Origin: Bacteroidales bacterium
GTDB taxonomy: Bacteria > Bacteroidota > Bacteroidia > Bacteroidales > UBA10428
DNA length: 54,368 nucleotides
Assembly (NCBI GenBank): GCA_035299085.1
Contig: DATGXG010000059.1
Span: 1-54,368, forward strand
Direction of reading: 5' to 3'
The translations under genes were made by a program, and so were the position numbers. Below the pieces are notes generated by a model. The model saw only the letters and a list, made by a program, of their open reading frames with translations, searched no databases and was not told the origin of the DNA. Below, piece by piece: positions 33,853 through 43,273 of the stretch. Position 1 is the first letter of the stretch; each line of letters opens with the position of its first letter.

Positions 33853-36800
33853 ATGAAGCGATTGATTAGTGTTATGTTTTGTCTGGTGCTATTGACGCGT
33901 TTATTCTCAACTGACATTTCCAAGGTCAAATTTGAATACCTCACCGTTGATGACGGCCTCTCACAGGGTATTGTAGAAGAAATATTCCAGGACAGTCACG
34001 GCTATTTATGGCTTGGCACGCATGACGGCCTGAACCGATATGACGGCATTCAGTTCACTGTTTACCGCAGCGAACGTAATAATCCGCAAAGCCTGTTTTC
34101 AAACTGGGTATATTGCATGGCTGAGGACAAAACCGGTAAACTCTGGATTGGTACCGAGGGCCTGAATATATATGATCCGGTTAAGGACCGGATGACCCGC
34201 ATCCCTGTTAACATGGATGATCCCAACGCATTCCATGGCGGCCGGGTGTACAACATTGTTGTCGATTCCGACAGCACACTATGGTTTTCAACAATGAAAG
34301 GGCTTGTTCATTATTTACCAAAAAAGAATATTTTTAAAACCTATATAAGCGATCCGGGAAACAGCAGATCACTCGGAAACACCCTGGTTTACAATGTATG
34401 TCTTGGTAAAGACAACCGGCTGTTTGTTGCTGTGGCTGCAGATCCGCTTTATGAATACGACCGGAAAAACGATTCTTTCGTTGAGCGGCCCTATAAACTG
34501 GCTTACCCCGGCCAGAATAACAGCAAATGCATTCGTGCCGACTCCAGAGGAGTGCTCTACATAACGTCTGAATTTTCAGGAGTGCATATTTACAACCCGG
34601 AAACTGGCGATTGTAAGCTTTTGGATAAAAAAGAAAAAGAGTTGAACCAGGAAAATATCCGAACCGGTGTACTTATCATAAACGACAATGAAATCTGGAT
34701 TGGGACAGACGGGGGAGGTATTAATATTTATAATCCTCTTTCGGGGGAAGTGCAGTACCTGATGATGGACACCAAAAATAAATATTCGGTAGCCAGCAAT
34801 GCCATTACGAAGATGTTCCAGGACAAGGATAAGAACATCTGGATTGGTCATTTTGGTGCCGGCATCAGCGTTTGGAAAAGAAATAAGGAGAAATTCGAAT
34901 CATACAGCCATAATCCGTTCAATCCGTCATCCATTAACAGGGAAGTTGTCACGGCTATTTTCGAAGATTCACAGGGAAGAATCTGGATCGGTCAGGATGG
35001 CGGCGGCCTGAGTTTGTTTAACCCGCTTACCGGTATATTTGACCATATCCGGAAAAAAACCGGAACCCCGGGAACACTCACATCTGATGTAATCCTTGCC
35101 ATAACCGAAGATCCGGATGGAAACCTTCTCCTGGGAACCTATGCCGGCGGATTGATGGTTTTCAACCCCGAAAACCGCAGAGTTATAAAGTCGTATAATT
35201 CTCAGAACGGACTAGAAAGCGATCATGTATGGACTTTCTTTAAAAACAGCAACGGCGAATACTGGTTTTCTGATCTCCGATCAGGTTACGGATTATATAA
35301 CCCGGTAACCGGGACCATTAAGAACTTTTCGACAGGCGACGGGTACCCTTTCTCCTGTTCAAACTCGGTAATGTCGATTAATGAGGATTCGCAAAAAAGG
35401 ATGTGGCTTTGCTCTGAAAACGGAGGGCTTTGTATCCTTGATCCGAACAAGCAGGAAAAGAAGAATCTTATCAATGACCCGGGCAATAAAAATTCGCTTT
35501 CTTATAATGACGTCAAATCCGTCATTTTTATTGGTAAGTATGCCTGGATTGCGACCAACGGAGGAGGATTAAACCGGCTGGACACAGAAACGGATTCATT
35601 TAAACTTTACACCCGGAATGACGGCCTGTCATCCGATGCGCTGCAGGGAATGTTAAAAGACAGTCATGACAATCTGTGGATCAGTTCTACAAAAGGTCTG
35701 ATGAAATTCAATCCTGCAACCGGAGCTGTGGAATTGTTTGACAAATCACAGGGAATCCAGGGCAATGAATTCAAGTACAATGCGCAATTTACGCTTGATG
35801 ACGGAAGAATGCTTTTCGGAGGAGTGAACGGACTCACCATATTTCATCCGGATAGCATAAAAGAAAGCTCAATCAAACCGGATGTGGTTTTTACCGATTT
35901 CAAGGTATTGAACGAATCAGCCGTCCCCGGCGCAAAGGGATCACCATTGAAAGCACACATTAATTACACTTCGTATATTAAGCTTCATCATAAGCAATCG
36001 GTTTTCACGATTGAGTTTGCCTCCCTTGACTACAACTCACCGTCGAAGAATAAATTCATGTATAAGCTCGAAGGATTTGACGAGAATTGGATACAGGCAG
36101 GAAACCGCCGGTTTGTGACCTATACAAACCTTGATCCGGGAAAGTACACCTTCCTGCTGAAAGGATCCAACAGCGACGGTGTTTGGATGGATACACCGCG
36201 ACAGCTGATCATCCGGGTGCGCCCGGCCTGGTATGTAACCAAATTAAGTATTGCGTTATATATCATTGCCATAGTGCTTGGCATTATCTGGTTTATCCGG
36301 TGGCGTGAGAAACAAACCAAACAGGATAAGATCATCCTCGAACAGAAAATTGAGGAGGCTCAGGCCGAGTTGAAAAGCAAGACAAGGAAAGTGGAAGAAC
36401 ATGAAGAAGAAATAAAGAGGAGAAACGAGGGGGAAAAAGATATACGTTTCCAGACTGAGGGTGTGGCAAAACTGAGTGAAATCATAGCCCGTAAAAGGCG
36501 TAATCTTGAGGAACTTTCCGGCGCCATTATTTCAGAGTTGATCCGTTATATAAATGCATCTGCCGGTGGGATATTCGTGCTTGATGATTCCGATCCGCAT
36601 AACCCTGTTCTCAGGGCAACAGGCGAATTCTGTCTGAGCTCTGAAAAAAATATCCATTTTTCTTTTGAACCGGGTGAAGGAAATGTCGGCGCCTGCTTTG
36701 TTGACAAACAAACGCTTCAGTTTGATAATCTTCCTGAAGGATTCATTGTGATGAAATCAGGATTGGGGAGCATTTCCCTGCATTACGCCGTTTTTGTGCC

Positions 36801-37152
36801 GATAATGCTCGACAGCGACTGCGTGGGTGTTATTGAAATTGCTTCGACAGAAAAACTGGGTGACGTTAAAGTAAAGCTAATTGAAAAGGCTGCCGAATCG
36901 CTGGCTTCCATAATAACCATTATAAAAGCCAACGAGAAAGCCAGTCATATGCTTGAACAAAATAATGTGCAGGCTGAAGAACTGAAAGCCCAGGAGGAAG
37001 AGATGCGGCAAAACATGGAAGAACTGCTGGCAACCCAGGAAGAAACACAACGTCGTGAAAAGGGACTTATTGAGCAAATGGAACGAAAAGAAGCCCGGAT
37101 TAAAGAATTGGAGACTGCGCTGGCAAAATCAAAACAGGGCTCAGGCTCCTGA
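33853..37152 (+). CDS. Two-component-type propeller protein with GAF domain, no kinase
   Basis: A 1099-residue membrane protein. Residues ~20-700 hold a run of ligand-sensing propeller repeats typical of Bacteroidota hybrid sensors (DGLSQGIVEEIFQDSHGYLWLGTHDGLNRYDG; IWIGTDGGGINIYNP; ISSTKGLMKFNP). A Y_Y_Y domain follows (~720-785), then one membrane segment (~793-816), a coiled coil, a GAF-like domain (~880-1030) and a C-terminal Glu/Gln-rich coiled coil. The histidine kinase, receiver and helix-turn-helix modules normally fused at this point are absent and the frame ends in a normal stop. Its gene overlaps the convergent lnt gene by 12 nt. Confidence 0.88.
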   Translation: MKRLISVMFCLVLLTRLFSTDISKVKFEYLTVDDGLSQGIVEEIFQDSHGYLWLGTHDGLNRYDGIQFTVYRSERNNPQSLFSNWVYCMAEDKTGKLWIGTEGLNIYDPVKDRMTRIPVNMDDPNAFHGGRVYNIVVDSDSTLWFSTMKGLVHYLPKKNIFKTYISDPGNSRSLGNTLVYNVCLGKDNRLFVAVAADPLYEYDRKNDSFVERPYKLAYPGQNNSKCIRADSRGVLYITSEFSGVHIYNPETGDCKLLDKKEKELNQENIRTGVLIINDNEIWIGTDGGGINIYNPLSGEVQYLMMDTKNKYSVASNAITKMFQDKDKNIWIGHFGAGISVWKRNKEKFESYSHNPFNPSSINREVVTAIFEDSQGRIWIGQDGGGLSLFNPLTGIFDHIRKKTGTPGTLTSDVILAITEDPDGNLLLGTYAGGLMVFNPENRRVIKSYNSQNGLESDHVWTFFKNSNGEYWFSDLRSGYGLYNPVTGTIKNFSTGDGYPFSCSNSVMSINEDSQKRMWLCSENGGLCILDPNKQEKKNLINDPGNKNSLSYNDVKSVIFIGKYAWIATNGGGLNRLDTETDSFKLYTRNDGLSSDALQGMLKDSHDNLWISSTKGLMKFNPATGAVELFDKSQGIQGNEFKYNAQFTLDDGRMLFGGVNGLTIFHPDSIKESSIKPDVVFTDFKVLNESAVPGAKGSPLKAHINYTSYIKLHHKQSVFTIEFASLDYNSPSKNKFMYKLEGFDENWIQAGNRRFVTYTNLDPGKYTFLLKGSNSDGVWMDTPRQLIIRVRPAWYVTKLSIALYIIAIVLGIIWFIRWREKQTKQDKIILEQKIEEAQAELKSKTRKVEEHEEEIKRRNEGEKDIRFQTEGVAKLSEIIARKRRNLEELSGAIISELIRYINASAGGIFVLDDSDPHNPVLRATGEFCLSSEKNIHFSFEPGEGNVGACFVDKQTLQFDNLPEGFIVMKSGLGSISLHYAVFVPIMLDSDCVGVIEIASTEKLGDVKVKLIEKAAESLASIITIIKANEKASHMLEQNNVQAEELKAQEEEMRQNMEELLATQEETQRREKGLIEQMERKEARIKELETALAKSKQGSGS

Positions 37153-38751
37153 TTTCTTTGTAGTCAGTATTCTTACTGCAAGAAGTAATAAAATGATAAC
37201 CGAAAATGCAGATGCTGAACGGCCAATATAATCTCCATGCCTGACGTAGAAGGTCAGACGGTCATTTGCATTTAGTGTTCCTTTTATGGCGCCCCTCTTC
37301 CACCAGCCCAGTGATTGAATTTCTTCACCACGCTGGTTGATGATTCCGGAGATACCTGTGTTTGCAGACCGGGCAATGCTTCGCCTGGTTTCAATGGCTC
37401 GCAGCGATGATAAAGAATTATGCTGATGATAGCCGGGTGTATCTCCCCACCAGCCGTCATTAGTAATTACAAATAAAAGGTTGGCGCCATTTTTTACGTA
37501 CCCGGTGACAAATTCACCGTAAACCGACTCATAGCAGATTACGGGACTTACACCCGTTGAATCGGTGGCAGAAAAGAACACGCCCCTGTAATCCTGTCTT
37601 CCCCATCCCCTGAATGTTCCGCCAAGCTTAAGTGTAAGACCTTCAAGGAATTTAAGGTATTTGGCATACGGCATGGTTTCAACCCCGGCAACCAGTTTTG
37701 ATTTAAAATACACAGGTACATTTAATGTAGAATCTATTTGGATGGCCGCATTGAACGATTCGTATTTCAGATCGGTTCCAGGCAGGTCACGGGCATTGTC
37801 CGATATTTTATCACCCGGAAAAAACGCCTTATAGCATTGTATTCCCGGTACATATGAAGCCTTAGGATACTTTTTGAGGAACTGCCTGATCATCTGAATA
37901 TCGGGCACCTCTTCAATTTTGTTCAGCCAGATATTGTTATTGATCGAAGTTTCAGGAGCAATGAAATAATCAACTGATGAATCCGCAATTTTCGAAGCTT
38001 CGTTTAGCTGTGTCTGCGTTTGCTCAATACTGGGTATTGAAACAAATTTCCGGTAAGGATCGATATTCGGTTGAATAACCACAACGGTTTTGGGATCGGG
38101 CTTTTCTTTATAATTATAGAAAATGGTAAAGGATATAATTACAGGAACGGCAGCTATAGCGGTCACAAGAATAATCTGCGCCATTATCCGCCTCGACGAA
38201 ATGTTCATCCTGTAGCTGCGGATAAGATTATATAGCAGTAGGTTAACCACAAGAATCCACAAGGAACCGCCAAGTATACCGGTAAACTCATACCATTGAA
38301 TGAATTTCACATTGTAAGCGAAGCCATTTCCCAGCGAAAGCCATGGCCATGATATTTCACTGTTGTGATACAGGTACTCCCATGAAATCCAGAAAAGGAT
38401 AAGGCTGAAGTATCCTATCTGGGGGCCCATACGGCGTTTGACGACATGAAACAACCACATCACAACCGACCACATGAGTGTATTAATAAAAACGGCGACC
38501 ACTACACCTACAGCCGTGGCGTTAAATATCCACCATGTTGTGCATGTATTCCATATGCCAAAGGCAAGAGCCGAATACCTGAAAAAAGTTCCCGAGGTAA
38601 ACTCCTTTTTATGTTCATCCAGGTAATCTTCTACAAGTAATAACGGAATTAAAGCTACAAGTAAGAATAGTCCGTGACCCCATGTATACCAGGCCGGTGA
38701 AAGTAACAGGCCGGTAAATACAGAAAAAAGAATCCGCTTGCTTTGGCTCAT
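37141..38751 (-). CDS. lnt: Apolipoprotein N-acyltransferase
   Basis: A 536-residue membrane enzyme that adds the third acyl chain to lipoproteins. The N-terminal ~200 residues hold about six membrane segments and the C-terminal half is a nitrilase-like domain with the Glu-Lys-Cys triad: Glu near 266 (IAPETSINN), Lys near 350 (KSKLVAGVE) and Cys near 406 (VICYESVYGE). Length and order fit Lnt. It is the convergent neighbour of the propeller protein. A TATATTTG element lies upstream at 38768-38775. Confidence 0.95.
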   Translation of the reverse strand: MSQSKRILFSVFTGLLLSPAWYTWGHGLFLLVALIPLLLVEDYLDEHKKEFTSGTFFRYSALAFGIWNTCTTWWIFNATAVGVVVAVFINTLMWSVVMWLFHVVKRRMGPQIGYFSLILFWISWEYLYHNSEISWPWLSLGNGFAYNVKFIQWYEFTGILGGSLWILVVNLLLYNLIRSYRMNISSRRIMAQIILVTAIAAVPVIISFTIFYNYKEKPDPKTVVVIQPNIDPYRKFVSIPSIEQTQTQLNEASKIADSSVDYFIAPETSINNNIWLNKIEEVPDIQMIRQFLKKYPKASYVPGIQCYKAFFPGDKISDNARDLPGTDLKYESFNAAIQIDSTLNVPVYFKSKLVAGVETMPYAKYLKFLEGLTLKLGGTFRGWGRQDYRGVFFSATDSTGVSPVICYESVYGEFVTGYVKNGANLLFVITNDGWWGDTPGYHQHNSLSSLRAIETRRSIARSANTGISGIINQRGEEIQSLGWWKRGAIKGTLNANDRLTFYVRHGDYIGRSASAFSVIILLLLAVRILTTKKSGA

Positions 38752-38767
38752 ATTTGTTTGAAAGGCA

Positions 38768-38775
38768 CAAATATA
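38768..38775 (-). promoter_or_regulatory. Candidate -7 element for lnt
   Basis: On the minus strand this reads TATATTTG, which matches TAnnTTTG, 16 nt upstream of the lnt ATG. A -33 TTG is not obvious. Confidence 0.35.
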
Positions 38776-38799
38776 GATAAACTACCAAACCATTGTTCC

Positions 38800-39876
38800 C
38801 TAACGATAATTAAAATATGCCTGGCAGGCTCCCTCGCCTGACACCATGCAGGCGCCGATGGGATTGGCCGGTGTGCATACGGTGGAAAACAATTTGCAGT
38901 CGATGGGTTTCTTTAATCCCCTCAGCACTTCTCCGCAGAGACATCCTGCGGGTTCATGGGCCGGTGGTGTATTAATACTGAAATGTTCTGAAGCATCATG
39001 GTTGCTGAATTCCGGTTTTATTTTGAGACCGCTGCCAGGAATCAGTCCCAGACCCCGCCATTCATCATCACACGGTTCAAATACCCTGTTCACAATTTGC
39101 ATGGCTTTGGAATTACCCTTATCGGTAACAGCCCTTCTGTATTGAATATCCACACCATGGCGGCCTTCTTCAGCCATTGACACCAGCATATAAACCGATT
39201 GAAGCAGATCAACCGGCTCAAAGCCTGAAATCACAACCGAAATGTCATATTTATCAACGAGCGGCCTGTACATATCAGCACCGGCAATGGTGGTAACATG
39301 GCCGGGACCGATATAGCCGTCGATCTTCACACCCTGGTCGATGAGTGCTGCCATGGCCGGCGGCATTATTTTGTGCATGGAAAGCAGAAAGAAATTATCT
39401 AATTTTTGGGATTGCGCCTCGATCAGTGCCACGGCACTGGAGGGTGTGGTGGTTTCAAAACCTATACCCGGAAAGATAATATTTTTACCGGGATTGGCCC
39501 TGGCGATTTCAAGCGCATCCATTGTCGAATATACGATCCGTATGTCTTTCCCAAATGCTTTTTCCTGGTTCAGGCTCGATGCGGACCCCGGAACACGGAT
39601 GAGGTCACCATAGGTTGTGATAATGGTTTCAGGCAGTGATGCAAGGGCAATAGCTCTGTCGATTGCAGTACGGTTTGTTACACACACAGGGCAGCCGGGA
39701 CCTGACAACAGTTCAATTTGGGGAGGCAATAAATGCTGAATCCCGAATTTCCGTATGGCCATTGTGTGCCCGCCGCACACTTCCATAATCCGTAAAGGCT
39801 TTGTCGATTTATTGGCAATAGCCTTTACAAGGGTGTTAACCAGTTCACGGTTACGGAATTCTTCGATATACTTCAT
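38800..39876 (-). CDS. hypD: Hydrogenase formation protein HypD
   Basis: A 358-residue HypD with the conserved cysteine motifs EVCGGHTMAIRKFG, SGPGCPVCVTN and the C-terminal GCLCGEVLRG...PIGACMVSGEGAC array that binds its 4Fe-4S cluster. With HypC it assembles the Fe(CN)2CO centre of [NiFe] hydrogenase. It overlaps hypC by 4 nt (ATGA), so they are translationally coupled. The target is probably the Hox hydrogenase encoded at 46387-50941. hypA, hypB and hypE are not in the window. Confidence 0.97.
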   Translation of the reverse strand: MKYIEEFRNRELVNTLVKAIANKSTKPLRIMEVCGGHTMAIRKFGIQHLLPPQIELLSGPGCPVCVTNRTAIDRAIALASLPETIITTYGDLIRVPGSASSLNQEKAFGKDIRIVYSTMDALEIARANPGKNIIFPGIGFETTTPSSAVALIEAQSQKLDNFFLLSMHKIMPPAMAALIDQGVKIDGYIGPGHVTTIAGADMYRPLVDKYDISVVISGFEPVDLLQSVYMLVSMAEEGRHGVDIQYRRAVTDKGNSKAMQIVNRVFEPCDDEWRGLGLIPGSGLKIKPEFSNHDASEHFSINTPPAHEPAGCLCGEVLRGLKKPIDCKLFSTVCTPANPIGACMVSGEGACQAYFNYR

Positions 39877-40100
39877 TGTATATTTTTCTCTGATTCCATT
39901 TCTTCAATCAGCCGGATGGTTTCAATGGCTTCTTCTTCACTGATTTTTTGAAGGGCAAAACCGGTGTGAATTAAAACATAATCGCCCGGTCTTACATCGT
40001 CAACAAGGTGCAGGCTGGTTTTCACAACGGCTCCTCCCACGGAAGCCTCGGCTGTGTTTCCGTCAACGGTTAATATTTTCGCGGGTATGCTTAAGCACAT
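39873..40100 (-). CDS. hypC: Hydrogenase assembly chaperone HypC
   Basis: A 75-residue HypC/HupF protein with the essential N-terminal MCLSIPAKI (Cys2), then VDDVRPGDYVLIHTGFALQKI. It carries the iron ligand complex between HypD and the large subunit HoxH. It is upstream of hypD with an ATGA overlap. No own promoter was clearly seen; the region upstream (40101-40291) is filled by short repeats. Confidence 0.96.
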   Translation of the reverse strand: MCLSIPAKILTVDGNTAEASVGGAVVKTSLHLVDDVRPGDYVLIHTGFALQKISEEEAIETIRLIEEMESEKNIQ

Positions 40101-40110
40101 TTTTTAGCTG

Positions 40111-40307
40111 TTTAGATGTTTAGGGGTTTAGATGTTTAGATGTTCAGATGTTCAGATTTGCCAGGCGAAGTCTGTGACTTCTTCATTGTAAAATTAGAAA
40201 AAAAATCAAGCATGGTTACAAACTACGCTTAGCCTCTGCCGTTCTCTCCTATCATTTCTTCATTCTTTCATTCTTTTATTCCTTCATTCTTTCATTCTTT
40301 CATTCTA
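40111..40307. repeat. TTTAGATG and TTTCATTC tandem repeats between hypC and hypF
   Basis: TTTAGATG/TTCAGATG units (40111-40157), a piece of the GCGAAGTC palindrome family (40166-40182) and TTTCATTC/TTTATTCC units (40252-40307). The second array runs into the 3' end of hypF, so the last codons and the stop of hypF lie in repeat sequence. Confidence 0.8.
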
Positions 40308-42577
40308 CCAGCCACCACCACCTGCCCCAGCGCCACCCCACCGTCATTACAGGGAACTCTGGAATGAGTATAAACGGTCAGTCCATTTTCAACCAGCCTG
40401 GATTCAAGCCTTTCATGCAGGTATTTATTCTGAAAGGTACCACCGGAAAGAGCGACTTTTTCGATACCAGTTTCAGATGCTATTTTCAACACCGTTTTCA
40501 TAGAGGCATCAACTATAGTATTGTGAAACCGGGCCGAAATAACACACGGATCAACATGATGCACCACGTCATTCACAATTTGCTTTATTGCCGGAATGAA
40601 AGAAATGCTATCTCCGGTTTCAAAATCATAATAGCTTTCGGTTCCCCTTTTAATCGCTGATTCAAGCCTCATCGGCGCTTCGGCATGAAACATTGATTTC
40701 ATGCAAATCCCTGTTATGGCTGCAATGCCATCAAACAGCCGTCCTGCACCTGAGGTAAGCGGACAATTGATATTCTTGCGGATCGATTCAATTACATTCC
40801 GGCATGTTTTTTCATCAGGAACCCTGAATAATGGCAGATCCAATGTTACCATTTCTTCACCAAATGCCTGCCAGAGAAGGGATAGTCCCATCCGCCACGG
40901 TTGTTCTGCCGCCCTGTCGCCGCCGGGCATTGGCATATACCTGAAATGCGCCTTACGTTCAAACTGCTCAAAATCGCAAACCATGAATTCACTTCCCCAT
41001 ATTTTGCCATCGGTTCCGTATCCGGTACCGTCAAGGGCAACGCCGATCACCTGGTCATCCAGTCCGTTCTCAGCCATACACGAAGCAATGTGAGCGTGAT
41101 GGTGCTGTACACGGATCACATCAAGTCTTGATTTATCAGCAAAGCGGGTTGACAAATAATCAGGATGCAGATCCGAAGCCATAAGATGAGGTCTCACCCT
41201 GAACAACTGACTGAACCTTTTAACCGATTCCTCATAAAACTCAAGTGTTTCATGGTTTTTCAGATCGCCGATATGCTGGCTGAGATAGGCCCTGTTGGAC
41301 TTCCCGATGCAGAAGCAGTTCGACAGTTCAGCACCTGTGCCCATGATACCGTCGACCGAAAATCCCAACCTGACAGGCGATGGCGCATATCCCCTGGACC
41401 GCCGGAGAACCCTCTCCTTTCCAGAAATCAACCGGACAACCGAATCATCGGTCCTGTTATAAATATCGCGGTTATATGTAACCAGAGCATCTGTAAGCGC
41501 TGAAAACTCCTTTATTGCTTTTTCATTGTCAATGATGATCGGCTCATCGGCCAGGTTCCCGCTGGTAAGAACTATGGCAGGAGTGGTAAGCTTTTCAAAA
41601 AGCAGGTAATGAAAAGGCATATACGGAAGAAAAGCACCCAGTGTGTCGAGTCCCTTACCGATTCCATGGCACATTTCTTTTTTAATATGAAGAATAACAA
41701 TCGGTCGCCGCCATGATTCAAGCGTTGCGGCCTCCTCATCAGAAACGTGTGCATAATCCTTTAAGGTTTGCAGGTCGCGGAACATGACGGCAAAAGGTTT
41801 CCCTTCCCGCTTTTTAAGGGCCCTGAGCGCATCAACCGCCTTTTCATTAAGTGCATCACACATCAGGTGAAATCCACCGGTTCCCTTTATGGCTACAATA
41901 CCATTGTTTGCAAGGCATTGTGCTGTTGCTGATATAATAGTATGAATATCCTGATGCGATTTTCCGGCTGTATAAAGTATGTATTGCGGACCACAGTCAT
42001 TGCATGCAACAGGCTGTGCATGAAAACGTCTGTCGGTTATCTCAGTGTATTCATTGTTACATTTTTCACACAAAACAAACGGCGCCATGGTAGTTTTGGC
42101 CCTGTCATACGGAAAGTCCTTTATAATCGAAAACCTCGGCCCGCAGTTGGTACAGTTAATAAATGCATAGGAAACCCTATGCGGCTGAGTTTTCATGTCG
42201 GCCAGGCACTCGTTGCAAACTGCAATATCCGGACTGATCTCAGACGTTTCATCCGTCATGTCCTGGCTGGCCAGGATGTAAAATCCGTTTACACCTTCCG
42301 GTAAATCCTGGTCAACAAGAATTTCATCAATTTCAGATACAACGGGCGCTTTGTTCCTCAGGTTTTCAACAAAAGGAGCCATGTTGCCGGCGGCCCCTTC
42401 AACTTTGATTGTCACTCCATCGGTGCCATTTACAACCCACCCGTTTAAATGATGTTCCCTGGCCAGGCGGTATACAAACGGTCTGAACCCCACTCCCTGA
42501 ACCAGTCCCTTGATGTGAATGGTAAGGGCAATAAAATGATTCGAATAATCAGAATTCAAATGTGAAAAAAATAACAA
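40292..42577 (-). CDS. hypF: Carbamoyltransferase HypF
   Basis: A ~760-residue HypF that makes the CN ligands of [NiFe] hydrogenase from carbamoyl phosphate. Domains in order: acylphosphatase (GLVQGVGFRPFVYRLA, near the start), two zinc-finger pairs (CNECLADM...CTNCGP; CEKCNNEY...CNDCGP), a YrdC-like domain (AIKGTGGFHLMCDA) and a Kae1-like carbamoyltransferase domain (HHHAHIAS, ALDGTGYGTDG, ALSGGTFQNKYL). No ATG lies before the acylphosphatase domain; TTG at 42577 or at 42559 must serve as start. The upstream region carries a Rex-like site shared with rex. It is on the same strand as hypC and hypD but separated by repeats. Confidence 0.95.
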   Translation of the reverse strand: MLFFSHLNSDYSNHFIALTIHIKGLVQGVGFRPFVYRLAREHHLNGWVVNGTDGVTIKVEGAAGNMAPFVENLRNKAPVVSEIDEILVDQDLPEGVNGFYILASQDMTDETSEISPDIAVCNECLADMKTQPHRVSYAFINCTNCGPRFSIIKDFPYDRAKTTMAPFVLCEKCNNEYTEITDRRFHAQPVACNDCGPQYILYTAGKSHQDIHTIISATAQCLANNGIVAIKGTGGFHLMCDALNEKAVDALRALKKREGKPFAVMFRDLQTLKDYAHVSDEEAATLESWRRPIVILHIKKEMCHGIGKGLDTLGAFLPYMPFHYLLFEKLTTPAIVLTSGNLADEPIIIDNEKAIKEFSALTDALVTYNRDIYNRTDDSVVRLISGKERVLRRSRGYAPSPVRLGFSVDGIMGTGAELSNCFCIGKSNRAYLSQHIGDLKNHETLEFYEESVKRFSQLFRVRPHLMASDLHPDYLSTRFADKSRLDVIRVQHHHAHIASCMAENGLDDQVIGVALDGTGYGTDGKIWGSEFMVCDFEQFERKAHFRYMPMPGGDRAAEQPWRMGLSLLWQAFGEEMVTLDLPLFRVPDEKTCRNVIESIRKNINCPLTSGAGRLFDGIAAITGICMKSMFHAEAPMRLESAIKRGTESYYDFETGDSISFIPAIKQIVNDVVHHVDPCVISARFHNTIVDASMKTVLKIASETGIEKVALSGGTFQNKYLHERLESRLVENGLTVYTHSRVPCNDGGVALGQVVVAGRMKE
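42560..42577. promoter_or_regulatory. Possible Rex operator between hypF and rex
   Basis: ATGTGAA-AAAA-ATAACAA fits the Rex operator pattern (TTGTKAA-N4-TTMACAA, known from family studies) except at the first base of each half. It lies in the divergent interval and overlaps the proposed hypF starts. It may serve autoregulation of rex and control of hypF; this is inferred. Confidence 0.5.
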
Positions 42578-42652
42578 TATTTAAGCCGGTCATGTTAAAA
42601 GTAACAAATTTTAGATATATTAAACCTATATTTAACACGACCAAAAGCCCGT

Positions 42653-43273
42653 ATGAATTCAAAATTGCCATCGAGAACCGTTGAAAGACTGAGCAAATAC
42701 CGCAGGCTGCTCGACAGGTACAAGGATATGGAGGATGCGCATATTCACTCGCATAAGCTGGCTGCCATGCTGAATCTGACGCCCGAACAGGTACGGCGTG
42801 ACCTCATGCTGATTGGAATCAGCGGTAATAACCGCAAGGGATATAACATCAGGTCGCTCATTTCACTCATTGGCGAAACAATCGACAGGCAGGAAGGCCA
42901 TAAAGTGGCCATTGTGGGCATCGGGAACCTGGGTAAAGCAGTTTTGGGCTTCATCCGTAAGGCCAACACCAAAATGCATGTGGTGGCTGCCTTTGATATT
43001 GATCCTGTAAAAATCGGGACCGAGTTTGCAGGCGTTCATTGCTACAGTCTCAGGAGTGCGCTTAAAATCATAAAAAAGCAGGATATTCATATTGCCATAC
43101 TCACTGTACCTCCCGAAGCTGCCGTAAATACAGCCAATATGTTAATCCAGTCGGGAATCCGGGGAATTCTTAACTTTACATCAGTGCATCTTGATGTTCC
43201 ACCCGGAATTTATTTAAAAGATTATGACATCATCACTTCGCTTGAAGAAATCGGTTTTTTCATCATGGATTAA
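42653..43273 (+). CDS. rex: Redox-sensing transcriptional repressor Rex
   Basis: A 206-residue Rex. The N-terminal winged helix (~1-70) includes PSRTVERLSKYRRLLDRY and LTPEQVRRDLMLIG. The Rossmann domain starts VAIVGIGNLGKAVLGF (GxGxxG) and ends SLEEIGFFIMD. Rex senses the NADH/NAD+ ratio and leaves DNA when NADH is high. Putative operators upstream of hoxF (46035, 46257) and in its own upstream region (42560) suggest that it controls the hydrogenase. It is divergent from hypF, and the downstream gene starts inside its 3' end. Confidence 0.96.
   Translation: MNSKLPSRTVERLSKYRRLLDRYKDMEDAHIHSHKLAAMLNLTPEQVRRDLMLIGISGNNRKGYNIRSLISLIGETIDRQEGHKVAIVGIGNLGKAVLGFIRKANTKMHVVAAFDIDPVKIGTEFAGVHCYSLRSALKIIKKQDIHIAILTVPPEAAVNTANMLIQSGIRGILNFTSVHLDVPPGIYLKDYDIITSLEEIGFFIMD

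Noticed and set aside
42593..42606. TGTTA-AAAG-TAACA as a Rex operator upstream of rex
   Set aside because: The half-sites are like Rex sites, but the spacing is 4 bp too short. The site at 42560-42577 fits better.
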